From JBCDJG01 sp038748065 (GTDB lineage Bacteria; Pseudomonadota; Gammaproteobacteria; Pseudomonadales; Halieaceae), in the NCBI GenBank assembly GCA_038748065.1, contig JBCDJG010000085.1, positions 1 through 15,332 of the forward strand: 15,332 nucleotides of DNA, read 5' to 3'. Below, piece by piece: positions 1 through 8,301 of this stretch. Position numbers and translations under genes: made by a program. The notes under the pieces were generated by a model, which saw only the letters and a list, made by a program, of their open reading frames with translations, was not told the DNA's origin and ran no database searches. Each line of letters starts with the position of its first letter. Position 1 is the stretch's first letter.

Positions 1-17
1 CCGCAAGACAGCCATGA
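1..17 (+). CDS. ftsL: Possible 3' end of cell division protein FtsL (partial)
   Basis: Only the last few codons would be inside the window. The frame ending in TGA at 15-17 reads Ala-Arg-Gln-Pro-stop and overlaps the ftsI ATG in an ATGA arrangement, the same junction type used at several later boundaries. In gammaproteobacterial dcw clusters ftsL lies directly upstream of ftsI. Another frame stays open across this edge to a TAA at 40-42, so the sequence does not decide which one is ftsL. The call rests on synteny, not on recognisable protein sequence. Confidence 0.3.
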
Positions 18-1855
18 GCCGCGAGAAAGCCATGAACGCTAAATCGCGCAAGCCAGCCGCGGCCAAAAAGCCCACCCGCAAGGCGGCAAAGGCAGCCACT
101 GCCGCGGACGTCGGCAACTGGCGCTTCTATTTTGTGCTGCTCGCGCTGTGTTCTCTGCTGGCGCTGCTGGTCGGCCGCGTACTCTCGCTACAGGTGCTGG
201 AGACCGACCGAGGACATGACTTCCTGCAGCAGCAGGGTGATCGCCGGGCGGTTCGTCACGCAGAGATTCCTGCCTATCGCGGTGTTATCACCGACCGTCG
301 AGGCGAGCCGCTGGCAGTTAGTTCGCCGGTGGTATCCCTCTGGGCCGACCCGCAACGCCTTGCGGATTCAACGCGCATAGGTGAGCTGGCCGCTGCAATT
401 GGCGTGCCGGAGGCAGAGCTGCATCGCAAGCTCAAAGCCTACAGTGGCAAGCGTTTTATGTACCTGAAGCGCAAGCTGAACCCCGAGCAGGCGCGGGAGA
501 TACTGGCGGCCGAATTCAAGGGCGTGTCGAGCGAGCGCGAGTATCAGCGCTTCTATCCGGCGGCCCAGGTGACCTCACAGCTGGTGGGCTTTACCAATAT
601 CGATGGCAAAGGTATCGCCGGCCTTGAGCTGGCCTATGACGAGTACCTTCGCGGTCATCCGGGGAGAAAGCAGTACATTCAGAACCGCCTTGGCAATTCC
701 GTGCGCGACATCGGTGTGCTGGAGCCGCCGCGACCGGGCAGCGACCTGCGCCTGTCGATTGACCTGCGCTTGCAGTACCTGCAGTACCGTGAGCTGAAAC
801 GCGCGGTCACCACAGCGGGGGCCGCGTCGGGCTCCGCGGTCACGGTTGATGCCCGCACCGGCGAGGTGCTGGCTATGGCTAACTACCCGGTGTACAACCC
901 GAACAGTCGCCGCGATATGACCAGCGAAAATCAGCGCAATCGCGCCATAACCGACGCCTACGAGCCGGGCTCAACCATGAAGACTCTGACCATGGTTGCC
1001 GCACTGGAAAGTGGCCGCTACAGCGTGGACACGCTGATTGATACGGCGCCCGGTTGGATGTCGGTTGCCGGTAAGGGTATCAAGGATCCACTGAACTACG
1101 GTGAAATCACCGTATCGCGGGTGATCGAGAAGTCGAGTCAGGTAGGCATCACCAAGATCGCGCTCGACATCGGCCATGAGCCTATCTTCGATGTGTTCTC
1201 GCGTTTTGGTATCGGCCGTCCGCCGGCTACAGGCTTCCCCGGCGAAGCCAGCGGGCTGCTCCCCAATCGCACGCGCTGGTATGCCACCGAGAAGCTCACC
1301 TTGGCCTATGGCTATGGCATCAGCGCAACCCCGCTGCAGCTTGCTCGCGCGTACGGGGTGTTCGCTAACGATGGCGTTATGCAGCCACTCTCACTGCTGG
1401 CCCTGGAGGGTGACCTGCTGCCCGGGGAGCGCGTGATCAGTGCTGAGCTCGCGCACGAGGTGCTCGGCGTTCTTGAGGCGGTAACGGGGGAGCACGGCAC
1501 CGCAGGCAAGGCAAGCGTGCCCGGGCATGCCGTGGGCGGCAAGACCGGTACGGTCAGAAAGCTTGGCCCGGAGGGCTATTCGGAAGATCGGCATATCGCG
1601 CTGTTTGCGGGCGTCGCGCCCATCGATGATCCGCGCATTGTCACGGTGGTGGTGATTAACGACGCCGAGGGCGAAGACTTCGGCGGCGGCGCGGCAGCGG
1701 CGCCGGTTTTTGGCCGCGTAACTGAGGGCGCTTTGCGCCTGCTCGGCGTCACCCCGCAAGAGGCCGAAGTTGTGGCCTCTGTCGCAGCTACCGGCCTGAG
1801 TGAGGCGAGCACAGGCGACGAGGGCGTCGCTGCAGCACAGGGTGCGGCGGGATGA
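14..1855 (+). CDS. ftsI: Septal peptidoglycan D,D-transpeptidase FtsI (PBP3)
   Basis: FtsI is the class B penicillin-binding protein that crosslinks septal peptidoglycan in the periplasm as partner of FtsW. The 613-residue product has a Lys/Ala-rich cytoplasmic tail (about residues 9-31), one membrane anchor (about 38-56), a PBP-dimer domain starting near RGVITDRRGEPLAVS, and a transpeptidase domain. Catalytic motifs are STMK (Ser320, Lys323) and KTGT (510-513). The middle motif is SSQ (374-376), where E. coli PBP3 has SSN; this is unusual. The last ~35 residues are Ala/Glu/Gly-rich and look like a dispensable tail; in E. coli the C-terminus of FtsI is processed, and whether that happens here is unknown. 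Start: ATG at 14 overlaps the presumed ftsL stop. An in-frame ATG at 32 would remove six residues without touching any domain. The stop overlaps murE by 4 nt. Confidence 0.97.
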   Translation: MSREKAMNAKSRKPAAAKKPTRKAAKAATAADVGNWRFYFVLLALCSLLALLVGRVLSLQVLETDRGHDFLQQQGDRRAVRHAEIPAYRGVITDRRGEPLAVSSPVVSLWADPQRLADSTRIGELAAAIGVPEAELHRKLKAYSGKRFMYLKRKLNPEQAREILAAEFKGVSSEREYQRFYPAAQVTSQLVGFTNIDGKGIAGLELAYDEYLRGHPGRKQYIQNRLGNSVRDIGVLEPPRPGSDLRLSIDLRLQYLQYRELKRAVTTAGAASGSAVTVDARTGEVLAMANYPVYNPNSRRDMTSENQRNRAITDAYEPGSTMKTLTMVAALESGRYSVDTLIDTAPGWMSVAGKGIKDPLNYGEITVSRVIEKSSQVGITKIALDIGHEPIFDVFSRFGIGRPPATGFPGEASGLLPNRTRWYATEKLTLAYGYGISATPLQLARAYGVFANDGVMQPLSLLALEGDLLPGERVISAELAHEVLGVLEAVTGEHGTAGKASVPGHAVGGKTGTVRKLGPEGYSEDRHIALFAGVAPIDDPRIVTVVVINDAEGEDFGGGAAAAPVFGRVTEGALRLLGVTPQEAEVVASVAATGLSEASTGDEGVAAAQGAAG

Positions 1856-3333
1856 TGGTGGCATCGACTCAAGGTGCACGCGCCCAACCGCTGGCGGCGC
1901 TGCTTGGCGGTCCGGCAGCAGATGTCGCTGTTAGCGGCGTGCAGCTCGACAGCCGCAAGGTGCAGCCCGGTGACCTGTTCCTTGCCCTGGCGGGGGAGGT
2001 GCATGACGGACGCCAATTCATTGAACAGGCGGTCGCCAGCGGTGCCGTGGCGGTCGTGGCGGAGGCGCCGGTGGCCGGTTTTGTCGATGAACTCCCTGTG
2101 CCGCTGACGGAGGTGCCCGAGCTGCGCTACGTGGTGGGCGACATTGCGAGCCGTTTTTACAACGACCCCTCATCTGCTCTCCAGATGGTTGGCGTCACGG
2201 GCACCAATGGAAAGACCACCACGACACGCATGGTGGCCCAGCTGGGTCGCCTGACAGGCCGCAGGGTTGGCGTTATCGGCACACTGGGCGCCGCGCTCGA
2301 CGATGTGGTTGACGAAGCGCTGAACACCACGCCAGATGCCGTATCCATGCAGGCTCAGCTCGCCGCCTGGCGCGAGGATGATGTCGACCTCGTCAGTCTC
2401 GAGGTTTCTTCCCATGCTCTGGTTCAGGGCCGGGTGTCGGGTGTCAGTTTTGACACGGCGGTATTCACTAACCTGAGCCATGATCATCTCGATTATCACG
2501 GCGACTTTGCAGCCTACGGGCGCGCCAAGCTGCAGCTGTTTGATATGCCTGGCCTCGGCGCCGCTGTGGTGAACCTCGATGACCCCTTCAGTGAGCGGGT
2601 GATCGAGCGGGCGCAGCCCCTGTCCCACTGTTTGACCTACTCGCTGCAGCCGGGCCGTGGAGACCTGCGTTTCGAGCAGCTGGACTATGGTGCGAGGGGC
2701 GTCCGGGGACGCTTGCTGACCCCCTGGGGCAGCGGCGCTTTTGAGAGCCCACTGCAGGGTGATTTCAATTTGAGCAATCTGGCAGCGGCCGTTGCCAGCC
2801 TGGCTCTAGCGGGATCACCTTTGGATGAGGTGCTGGACGCCGTCGCTGAATTGCATCCTGTAGCCGGGCGCATGCAGCGTCTTCCCGGTGAAGATGGCTT
2901 GCAGGTGGTGGTTGATTACGCACACACGCCTGACGCTCTGGATAACGCGCTGCGAGCGTTGCGCCCGCACACAGCCGGCCGGCTGATCGTCGTTTTTGGC
3001 TGTGGCGGTGATCGCGACCGGGAGAAGCGCCCGCTCATGGGCCGCCTTGCTTGCGAGCTGGCCGATCTCACCATCATTACCAGTGATAACCCGCGCTCTG
3101 AAAATCCGCTGGCCATCCTTGCCGAGATCGAGTCTGGCTGTGTCGGGCAGTATCACCTCGAAGTAGATCGGGCCGTCGCCATTGCGACGGCGATTGCCGG
3201 TGCCGTGCCAGGTGATTGCGTGTTGATCGCCGGTAAGGGGCACGAACGGTATCAGCTCGTTGACGGTGAGCGGCTCGACTTCAGTGATGAGGAGCATGCA
3301 CGAGCAGCCCTTGCGGCCAGGAGCGTCGCATGA
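1852..3333 (+). CDS. murE: UDP-N-acetylmuramoyl-L-alanyl-D-glutamate--2,6-diaminopimelate ligase MurE
   Basis: This cytoplasmic ATP-dependent ligase adds the third stem-peptide residue to UDP-MurNAc-L-Ala-D-Glu. The 493-residue product has an N-terminal UDP-binding domain, the Mur ligase P-loop GTNGKTTT (from Gly117), the central segment NLSHDHLDYHGDF followed by Lys226, which aligns with the family's carbamylated lysine, and a C-terminal domain with DNPR at 412-415. DNPR is the established marker for meso-diaminopimelate rather than lysine, so the wall should be DAP-type. The length is normal for the family. The ATG at 1852 overlaps the ftsI stop (ATGA), implying translational coupling; an in-frame ATG immediately follows at 1855 and cannot be excluded. 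The stop overlaps murF by 4 nt. Confidence 0.97.
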   Translation: MMVASTQGARAQPLAALLGGPAADVAVSGVQLDSRKVQPGDLFLALAGEVHDGRQFIEQAVASGAVAVVAEAPVAGFVDELPVPLTEVPELRYVVGDIASRFYNDPSSALQMVGVTGTNGKTTTTRMVAQLGRLTGRRVGVIGTLGAALDDVVDEALNTTPDAVSMQAQLAAWREDDVDLVSLEVSSHALVQGRVSGVSFDTAVFTNLSHDHLDYHGDFAAYGRAKLQLFDMPGLGAAVVNLDDPFSERVIERAQPLSHCLTYSLQPGRGDLRFEQLDYGARGVRGRLLTPWGSGAFESPLQGDFNLSNLAAAVASLALAGSPLDEVLDAVAELHPVAGRMQRLPGEDGLQVVVDYAHTPDALDNALRALRPHTAGRLIVVFGCGGDRDREKRPLMGRLACELADLTIITSDNPRSENPLAILAEIESGCVGQYHLEVDRAVAIATAIAGAVPGDCVLIAGKGHERYQLVDGERLDFSDEEHARAALAARSVA

Positions 3334-4688
3334 TCGGTGAAATGCGACTCTCGGAAATAAGCTCCGTCCTTGATGGCACGCTGCACGGCGAGGACTGTGT
3401 CTTTCGAAGCGTCACCACAGACAGCCGTTCAGTAGTCGGCGGTGAGATGTTCGTAGCGCTGTCAGGAGAGCGTTTCGACGGTCACGACTACCTCTCGGAT
3501 GCCGCAGCGTCCGGCGCTGCCTGCGCTCTGGTCAGTAGGCCGAGCGATGTGCCGCTGCCGCAGTTGCGGGTCGGCGATACACTGCGCGCGCTGGGCCTAT
3601 TGGGCGCGGCGAATCGCGATCGCTTCACGGGTACGCTGGTCGCCATTACCGGCTCTGCCGGCAAAACCAGCTCGCGCGCCCTGATCGAGGCCATGCTGTC
3701 AGAGCGCGGCGAGACCCTAGCTACGCGTGGCAATTACAACAATGAAATTGGTGTGCCCCTGACGCTGCTTCGCATTAGCGATAGCACGCAGTTTGCGGTG
3801 GTGGAGATGGGCGCAACGCGCGGTGGTGACATCGGCTGGCTATGCCAATTGGGCAAGCCACAGGTGTCGGTGCTGCTCAATGCGATGGAGGCGCACCTTG
3901 AGGGCTTCGGCAGCCTCGACGACGTGGCCTCCGCCAAGGGGGAAATTTTCGATGGCCTGGGGACGGGCGATACGGCGGTCATCAATGCTGACCAGCGCTG
4001 GGCTGGGCAGTGGCGTGCCCGGGCCGGTGAGGCCGCCGTCATCGATTTTGGCCTGGAGAAAGCGGCGGCTGTGACCGCCACCCAGGTCTCTTTACACGGT
4101 CTGGCAGGCTCCAGCTTTGTTGCCAGCACGCCCGCAGGCGAGATGCCTGTGCGCTTGAAAATGCCGGGCAGACATCTTGTTGCCAATGCGCTGGCGGCCA
4201 TTGCTGCAGGCCTGGCCTGTGGCCTCGAGCTTGGCGAGATTGTGCGCGGCCTCGGCAAGGCGGAGCCCGTAGACGGTCGCCTCAAACTGCTGGATGCCGA
4301 CAGCGGTGCAACGATTGTCGACGATGCCTACAACGCCAACCCAGGCTCCGTGCGCGCTGCGATTGCACTGCTCAGCCAGTGCGAGGGACGGCGCATTCTG
4401 ATTCTCGGTGCCATGCGTGAGCTCGGCGAGGACAGTGCAGCGCTGCACGCGGAGATTGGTGAACTCGTAGCGGGTTCCAACATTGATGAATTTTGGGGCG
4501 TAGGCGAGGAACTGCGTGAAGCGGTGGCTGTGGTAGGTGAGCGCGGCCGTTTCTTCAGCGATCTGGAGGCATTCAGGCAAGCCTTGCCTGGCGATTTCGG
4601 GGCAGGGGACACCGTGCTGGTTAAAGCGTCATTGAGCACTGGCCTTGGCAAGTTGGTGCCTTTGCTGTGTCAGGCGGGGGCTGTCTAG
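3330..4688 (+). CDS. murF: UDP-N-acetylmuramoyl-tripeptide--D-alanyl-D-alanine ligase MurF
   Basis: MurF adds the D-Ala-D-Ala dipeptide made by DdlB (encoded downstream) to the UDP-MurNAc-tripeptide, completing the pentapeptide precursor in the cytoplasm. The 452-residue product shows the three Mur ligase domains: an N-terminal substrate domain (TTDSRSVVGGEMFVALSGERFDGH), the ATP-binding loop GSAGKTS (Gly108 to Ser114, Lys112 binding phosphate) followed by the MurF-typical GNYNNEIGVPLTLL, and a C-terminal domain with DDAYNANPGSV. The ATG at 3330 overlaps the murE stop by 4 nt. A second in-frame ATG at 3342 (MRLSEISSVLDG) fits the usual MurF N-terminus slightly better, so the true start could be four codons later. 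The TAG stop lies 2 nt before the mraY ATG. Confidence 0.96.
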   Translation: MIGEMRLSEISSVLDGTLHGEDCVFRSVTTDSRSVVGGEMFVALSGERFDGHDYLSDAAASGAACALVSRPSDVPLPQLRVGDTLRALGLLGAANRDRFTGTLVAITGSAGKTSSRALIEAMLSERGETLATRGNYNNEIGVPLTLLRISDSTQFAVVEMGATRGGDIGWLCQLGKPQVSVLLNAMEAHLEGFGSLDDVASAKGEIFDGLGTGDTAVINADQRWAGQWRARAGEAAVIDFGLEKAAAVTATQVSLHGLAGSSFVASTPAGEMPVRLKMPGRHLVANALAAIAAGLACGLELGEIVRGLGKAEPVDGRLKLLDADSGATIVDDAYNANPGSVRAAIALLSQCEGRRILILGAMRELGEDSAALHAEIGELVAGSNIDEFWGVGEELREAVAVVGERGRFFSDLEAFRQALPGDFGAGDTVLVKASLSTGLGKLVPLLCQAGAV

Positions 4689-4690
4689 GT

Positions 4691-5773
4691 ATGTTGCTCT
4701 TCCTGTTCGAATTCCTGACCCGGTTTGAGAGCGGCTTTGACGTCTTTCAGTACCTGACGCTGCGCACCATTTTATCCGCAGGCACCGCACTGGCGATCTG
4801 CCTGCTGGTGGGGCCCTGGATGATTCGTCGTCTGAATTTCCACCAGGTCGGCCAGGCGGTGCGCGACGATGGCCCCGAAAGCCACCTGAGCAAGGCGGGC
4901 ACGCCAACGATGGGCGGCGCGCTGATTCTGGTGGCAATAGCCATCAGCAGCCTGCTGTGGGCGGATTTGCGCAACCCCTATATCTGGATTGTGCTGCTGG
5001 TCACCGCCGTTTTTGGGGCGGTGGGTTGGGTCGACGACTACCGCAAGGTGGTGGAAAGGGATTCCCGCGGCCTGCCCGCGCGCTGGAAGTACCTTTGGCA
5101 GTCCGCAGCGGGCCTCGCGGCGGCGCTGTATCTGTATCTAGCCTTTGAAACGCCGGTCACAACTGAGCTGTACATACCCTTTTTCAAGGACTTCGCCTGG
5201 GCTATGGGCCCATTCTTCGTGGTTCTGACCTATTTCGTCATTGTGGGTGCAAGCAACGCGGTGAATCTTACCGATGGTCTCGACGGCCTGGCGATTCTGC
5301 CGACGGTGATGGTGGGGACTGCCCTGGGCATTATCGCCTACCTCACCGGCCACGTGACCTTCGCGGACTACCTGCATATTCCCTATATCGCGGGCAGCGG
5401 CGAATTGACTGTTTTCTGCGGCGCTATGGCGGGCGCGGGCCTTGGCTTTCTGTGGTTCAACACCTACCCCGCCCAGGTCTTCATGGGCGACGTGGGAGCT
5501 CTGTCGCTCGGCGCCGCGCTTGGCACTGTGGCGGTCATCACGCGCCATGAGATCGTATTTTTCATTATGGGAGGCATATTCGTGCTGGAGACCGTATCTG
5601 TCATCCTGCAAGTGGCCTCCTTCAAACTCACCGGTAAGCGTATATTCCGCATGGCTCCTATCCACCACCACTTCGAATTGAAGGGTTGGCCGGAGCCGCG
5701 GGTGATTGTGCGCTTCTGGATTATCACGGTGATGCTGGTGCTGTTCGGCCTGGCAACGCTGAAATTGCGTTGA
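4691..5773 (+). CDS. mraY: Phospho-N-acetylmuramoyl-pentapeptide-transferase MraY
   Basis: MraY is the integral membrane enzyme that transfers phospho-MurNAc-pentapeptide from UDP to undecaprenyl phosphate, forming lipid I on the inner face of the cytoplasmic membrane. From the ATG at 4691 the product is 360 residues, the same length as E. coli MraY as I recall it, and alignable throughout. Visible signatures are DGPESHLSKAGTPTMGG, the active-site pair Asp115-Asp116 (VDDYRK), NAVNLTDGLDGLA, Asp267 in FMGDVG, and the MAPIHHHFELKGWPE loop. About ten hydrophobic helices are present. A GTG at 4667 in the same frame would extend the protein into murF by 8 codons of Gly/Cys-rich sequence; I prefer the ATG because it matches the family N-terminus and lies 2 nt after the murF stop. 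A G-rich stretch just upstream (4673-4681) could act as ribosome binding site. Confidence 0.98.
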   Translation: MLLFLFEFLTRFESGFDVFQYLTLRTILSAGTALAICLLVGPWMIRRLNFHQVGQAVRDDGPESHLSKAGTPTMGGALILVAIAISSLLWADLRNPYIWIVLLVTAVFGAVGWVDDYRKVVERDSRGLPARWKYLWQSAAGLAAALYLYLAFETPVTTELYIPFFKDFAWAMGPFFVVLTYFVIVGASNAVNLTDGLDGLAILPTVMVGTALGIIAYLTGHVTFADYLHIPYIAGSGELTVFCGAMAGAGLGFLWFNTYPAQVFMGDVGALSLGAALGTVAVITRHEIVFFIMGGIFVLETVSVILQVASFKLTGKRIFRMAPIHHHFELKGWPEPRVIVRFWIITVMLVLFGLATLKLR

Positions 5774-5787
5774 TTGGTCGGGTTGGA

Positions 5788-5793
5788 AAGGAG
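5788..5793 (+). promoter_or_regulatory. murD ribosome binding site that argues against the GTG start
   Basis: The AAGGAG core is a strong Shine-Dalgarno sequence whose last G is also the first base of the GTG codon at 5793, so it cannot serve that codon. It sits 11 nt before TTG 5805, within usable range, and further from CTG 5817. This makes murD the only gene here without an ATG start. Confidence 0.6.
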
Positions 5794-7166
5794 TGACAGG
5801 GGCCTTGGCACAGGATCTGATAGCGAGCAGCAACCGGCGGGTCGTCTTCGGACTGGGCCAGACGGGGCTATCCTGCGCACGCTTGCTGTATCGCCGCGGC
5901 CTGCCTTTCGCAGTGATAGACAGTCGGGAAGAGCCTCCCGGTCTGGCAACGTTCAGGGCCGAAATGCCTGAGGTGCCGGTGCATCTGGGCACCCTGCCGG
6001 AGGATCTTTTGCTCGATGCCCATGAGCTCGTGGTGAGCCCGGGCATCGCTCTGGATGAGCCGGCGGTTGCGAAGGCGATGGATGCCGGTGTGACGGTGGT
6101 CGGTGATATTGATCTTTTCGTTCGCGAGGCCAGGGCGCCGATACTCGGCATCACCGGTTCCAACGCCAAGTCTACGGTTACGGCCTTGGTTGGCCGCATG
6201 GCCAGCCTTGCGCAGCTTAATGTTGGTGTCGGTGGCAATCTGGGTCCACCGGCCCTGGACCTGCTGGACGAGGCGCGGCAGCTCTACGTGGTGGAGCTTT
6301 CAAGCTTTCAGCTGGAACGCGCGGGGCGGCTCGGGCTGGACGTCGCAAGTGTGCTTAATATCAGCCCGGATCACCTGGATCGCCATGGCAGCATGCCGCG
6401 TTATCACATGGCCAAGCACCGCATCTTCCGCGGCTGCAAGGCGGCTGTGGTCAACCGCGATGACCCTTTGACCGTGCCCCTGGTCGACGCGAGTGTCAAG
6501 GTGGTGAGCTGGCGCATGGGCGAGCCCGAGCTGCATGGATTTGGCCTTCGGATAGAAGAGGGTATCGAGTCTCTGTGTTTCGGCCCACAGTCGCTGCTGC
6601 CAGCTACTGAGGTACGCCTGCCAGGTCGGCACAATCTGGCAAATGCGCTGGCCGCTCTGGCGATAGGCCATGCGGCCGGGCTGCCCATGGTCGCCATGTT
6701 GCAGGCGCTGCGCGAATTTGGCGGGCTGCCGCATCGCTGCGAGCGGGTGGCTGACATCGCGGGCGTGCACTGGGTCAACGATTCAAAGGGCACCAACCCG
6801 GGTGCCACGCGCGCAGCGCTGGAAGGCCTCGGCGGAGATAGTGACCTGGTGCTTATTGCCGGGGGCGTCGCCAAGGGTGCCGATTTCAGCGGGCTGCGAC
6901 CCGCGATCGCCAAGCACTGTAAAGCTGTATTGCTGATCGGTGAGGCTACCGAGAGCATGGAGGCAGCTTTCGCTGGAGCAGCGAACTTGGAGCGTTGCGC
7001 TTCGCTGGAAGTGGCGATCGAGCGAGCGGCGGAGTTGGCTGATGCCGGCGATACGGTGCTGCTATCACCGGCCTGCGCGAGCTTCGACATGTTTAGTAAC
7101 TACGTCCAGCGTGGCGATGCCTTTCGTAACGCGGTGGCTGGCCTGACGGGAAGCGGCGATGAGTAG
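5793..7166 (+). CDS. murD: UDP-N-acetylmuramoylalanine--D-glutamate ligase MurD
   Basis: MurD adds D-glutamate to UDP-MurNAc-L-Ala in the cytoplasm. The product has a Rossmann-like N-terminus (VVFGLGQTGLSCARLL), the P-loop GSNAKST (Gly122, Lys126 in GTG-start numbering; Ala replaces the Gly of E. coli, a variant I recall in Pseudomonas), ELSSFQLE, NISPDHLDRHGSM, and the C-terminal VNDSKGTNPGATRAAL and LSPACASFDMF segments. No ATG lies near the N-terminus. The coordinates give the longest version, from GTG at 5793 (457 residues), but the Shine-Dalgarno AAGGAG (5788-5793) overlaps that codon. Initiation at TTG 5805, 11 nt after the Shine-Dalgarno, giving 453 residues, is more plausible. The gap to mraY is 19 nt (31 nt with the TTG start). 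The 3' end overlaps ftsW by 8 nt. Confidence 0.96.
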   Translation: MTGALAQDLIASSNRRVVFGLGQTGLSCARLLYRRGLPFAVIDSREEPPGLATFRAEMPEVPVHLGTLPEDLLLDAHELVVSPGIALDEPAVAKAMDAGVTVVGDIDLFVREARAPILGITGSNAKSTVTALVGRMASLAQLNVGVGGNLGPPALDLLDEARQLYVVELSSFQLERAGRLGLDVASVLNISPDHLDRHGSMPRYHMAKHRIFRGCKAAVVNRDDPLTVPLVDASVKVVSWRMGEPELHGFGLRIEEGIESLCFGPQSLLPATEVRLPGRHNLANALAALAIGHAAGLPMVAMLQALREFGGLPHRCERVADIAGVHWVNDSKGTNPGATRAALEGLGGDSDLVLIAGGVAKGADFSGLRPAIAKHCKAVLLIGEATESMEAAFAGAANLERCASLEVAIERAAELADAGDTVLLSPACASFDMFSNYVQRGDAFRNAVAGLTGSGDE

Positions 7167-8301
7167 CGTTCCCGCTGTGCCTGTGAAGCTGCGCATTGAT
7201 CCGGTGCTCAGCGTGCTTGGAATCACATTGCTCTGTGTCGGTCTCATTGCGATCACCTCAGCTTCCGTCTCCTACGCGGATGCCCGCCTGAACAACCCCT
7301 GGTATCACATGCAGCGACATCTGATTTACATCGGTCTCGCCACGACCGCCGCTGCGGTGGCCTATCGCGTACCTCTCCAGTTTCTCAAGGAGACGGGCTG
7401 GGTATGGCTGTTTATTTCCCTGGCATTGCTGATTCTGGTGCTGCTGCCCGGAGTGGGCGTGAACGTCAATGGCTCGCAGCGCTGGTTACCCCTGGGGCCG
7501 TTTACTTTGCAGCCTTCGGAGGTTGCCAAGGTGGCGCTGGTGATTTACCTGGCGGGCTATCTGGTGCGTCACGAGCGTGAAGTGCGCAGCGAATGGCGTG
7601 GCTTCGTCAAGCCGATGATTGTGCTCGCTGCGGTTACTGTGCTGCTGCTCGCGGAGCCTGATTTTGGTGCGGCGGTGATCTGCATAGGCACCGCCTTTGG
7701 CATGCTGTTTCTTGCCGGTGCGCGCCTTACCTATTTTCTGGCGGTGGTCACGGTTGCGCTGGCGGGTATGCTCGCGCTGGTATTTGCCGCGCCCTATCGG
7801 GTGCGTCGCCTGACGGCTTATACCGATCCCTGGGCTGACCCCTTCGACTCCGGCTTCCAGCTGACCCAGTCATTGATTGCCTTCGGGCGGGGTGAGTGGC
7901 TGGGCGTGGGCCTGGGCAACAGCATTCAGAAACTGTTTTATCTGCCCGAGGCCCATACCGACTTTGTGTTCTCCGTATGGGCAGAGGAGACTGGCCTCGC
8001 GGGCACGCTGGCCGTTATGGCGCTGTTTGCAGCCCTGATCGGCCGGATACTCTGGATCGCCCGTCGAGCGATCGCAGGGGGCAATCCTTTCGGTGCGTAC
8101 CTGTGTTATGGGGCTGCACTGATCTTCGCCGGACAGGCTTTCGTGAATATGGGCGTCAGCTCCGGTTTGCTGCCTACCAAAGGTCTGACCCTGCCATTCA
8201 TCAGCTATGGTGGAACCAGCCTGATCATGTGTCTGTGCCTGTTAGCGCTGGTGCTGCGCGTCGAGCGTGACCTGCATGCGCCGCGGAGGGCGGCACGATG
8301 A
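7159..8301 (+). CDS. ftsW: Septal peptidoglycan glycosyltransferase FtsW (SEDS family)
   Basis: FtsW is the polytopic membrane protein that polymerises lipid II into septal glycan strands together with FtsI. The 380-residue product has a short cytoplasmic N-terminus, a first helix at about 15-37, and further helices giving roughly ten membrane segments. SEDS hallmarks are PLGPFTLQPSEVAKVALV, EPDFGAAVI, the long periplasmic loop with GFQLTQSLIAFGRGEWLGVG, PEAHTDFVFSVWAEE (Asp268 aligns with the catalytic aspartate of the family), and GLLPTKGLTLPFISYGGTS near the C-terminus. It is somewhat shorter than E. coli FtsW (414 residues), mainly at the N-terminus. The ATG at 7159 overlaps the last 8 nt of murD, and the stop overlaps murG by 4 nt, so translation of all three is likely coupled. 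RodA is the main alternative, but the dcw position and neighbours make FtsW the clear choice. Confidence 0.96.
   Translation: MSSVPAVPVKLRIDPVLSVLGITLLCVGLIAITSASVSYADARLNNPWYHMQRHLIYIGLATTAAAVAYRVPLQFLKETGWVWLFISLALLILVLLPGVGVNVNGSQRWLPLGPFTLQPSEVAKVALVIYLAGYLVRHEREVRSEWRGFVKPMIVLAAVTVLLLAEPDFGAAVICIGTAFGMLFLAGARLTYFLAVVTVALAGMLALVFAAPYRVRRLTAYTDPWADPFDSGFQLTQSLIAFGRGEWLGVGLGNSIQKLFYLPEAHTDFVFSVWAEETGLAGTLAVMALFAALIGRILWIARRAIAGGNPFGAYLCYGAALIFAGQAFVNMGVSSGLLPTKGLTLPFISYGGTSLIMCLCLLALVLRVERDLHAPRRAAR

Noticed and set aside
4667..4690. GTG-started N-terminal extension of MraY overlapping murF
   Set aside because: The extra residues are Gly/Cys-rich and absent from the family; the ATG at 4691 gives the exact expected length.
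6156..6176. Ala instead of Gly in the MurD P-loop (GSNAKST)
   Set aside because: I recall the same variant in Pseudomonas MurD; it is a normal family alternative, not a lost motif.
5138..6238. Long open frame of 366 codons on the minus strand across mraY and murD
   Set aside because: It lies antisense to two unmistakable genes, has low-complexity composition with no recognisable domain, and is an expected by-product of GC-rich third positions.
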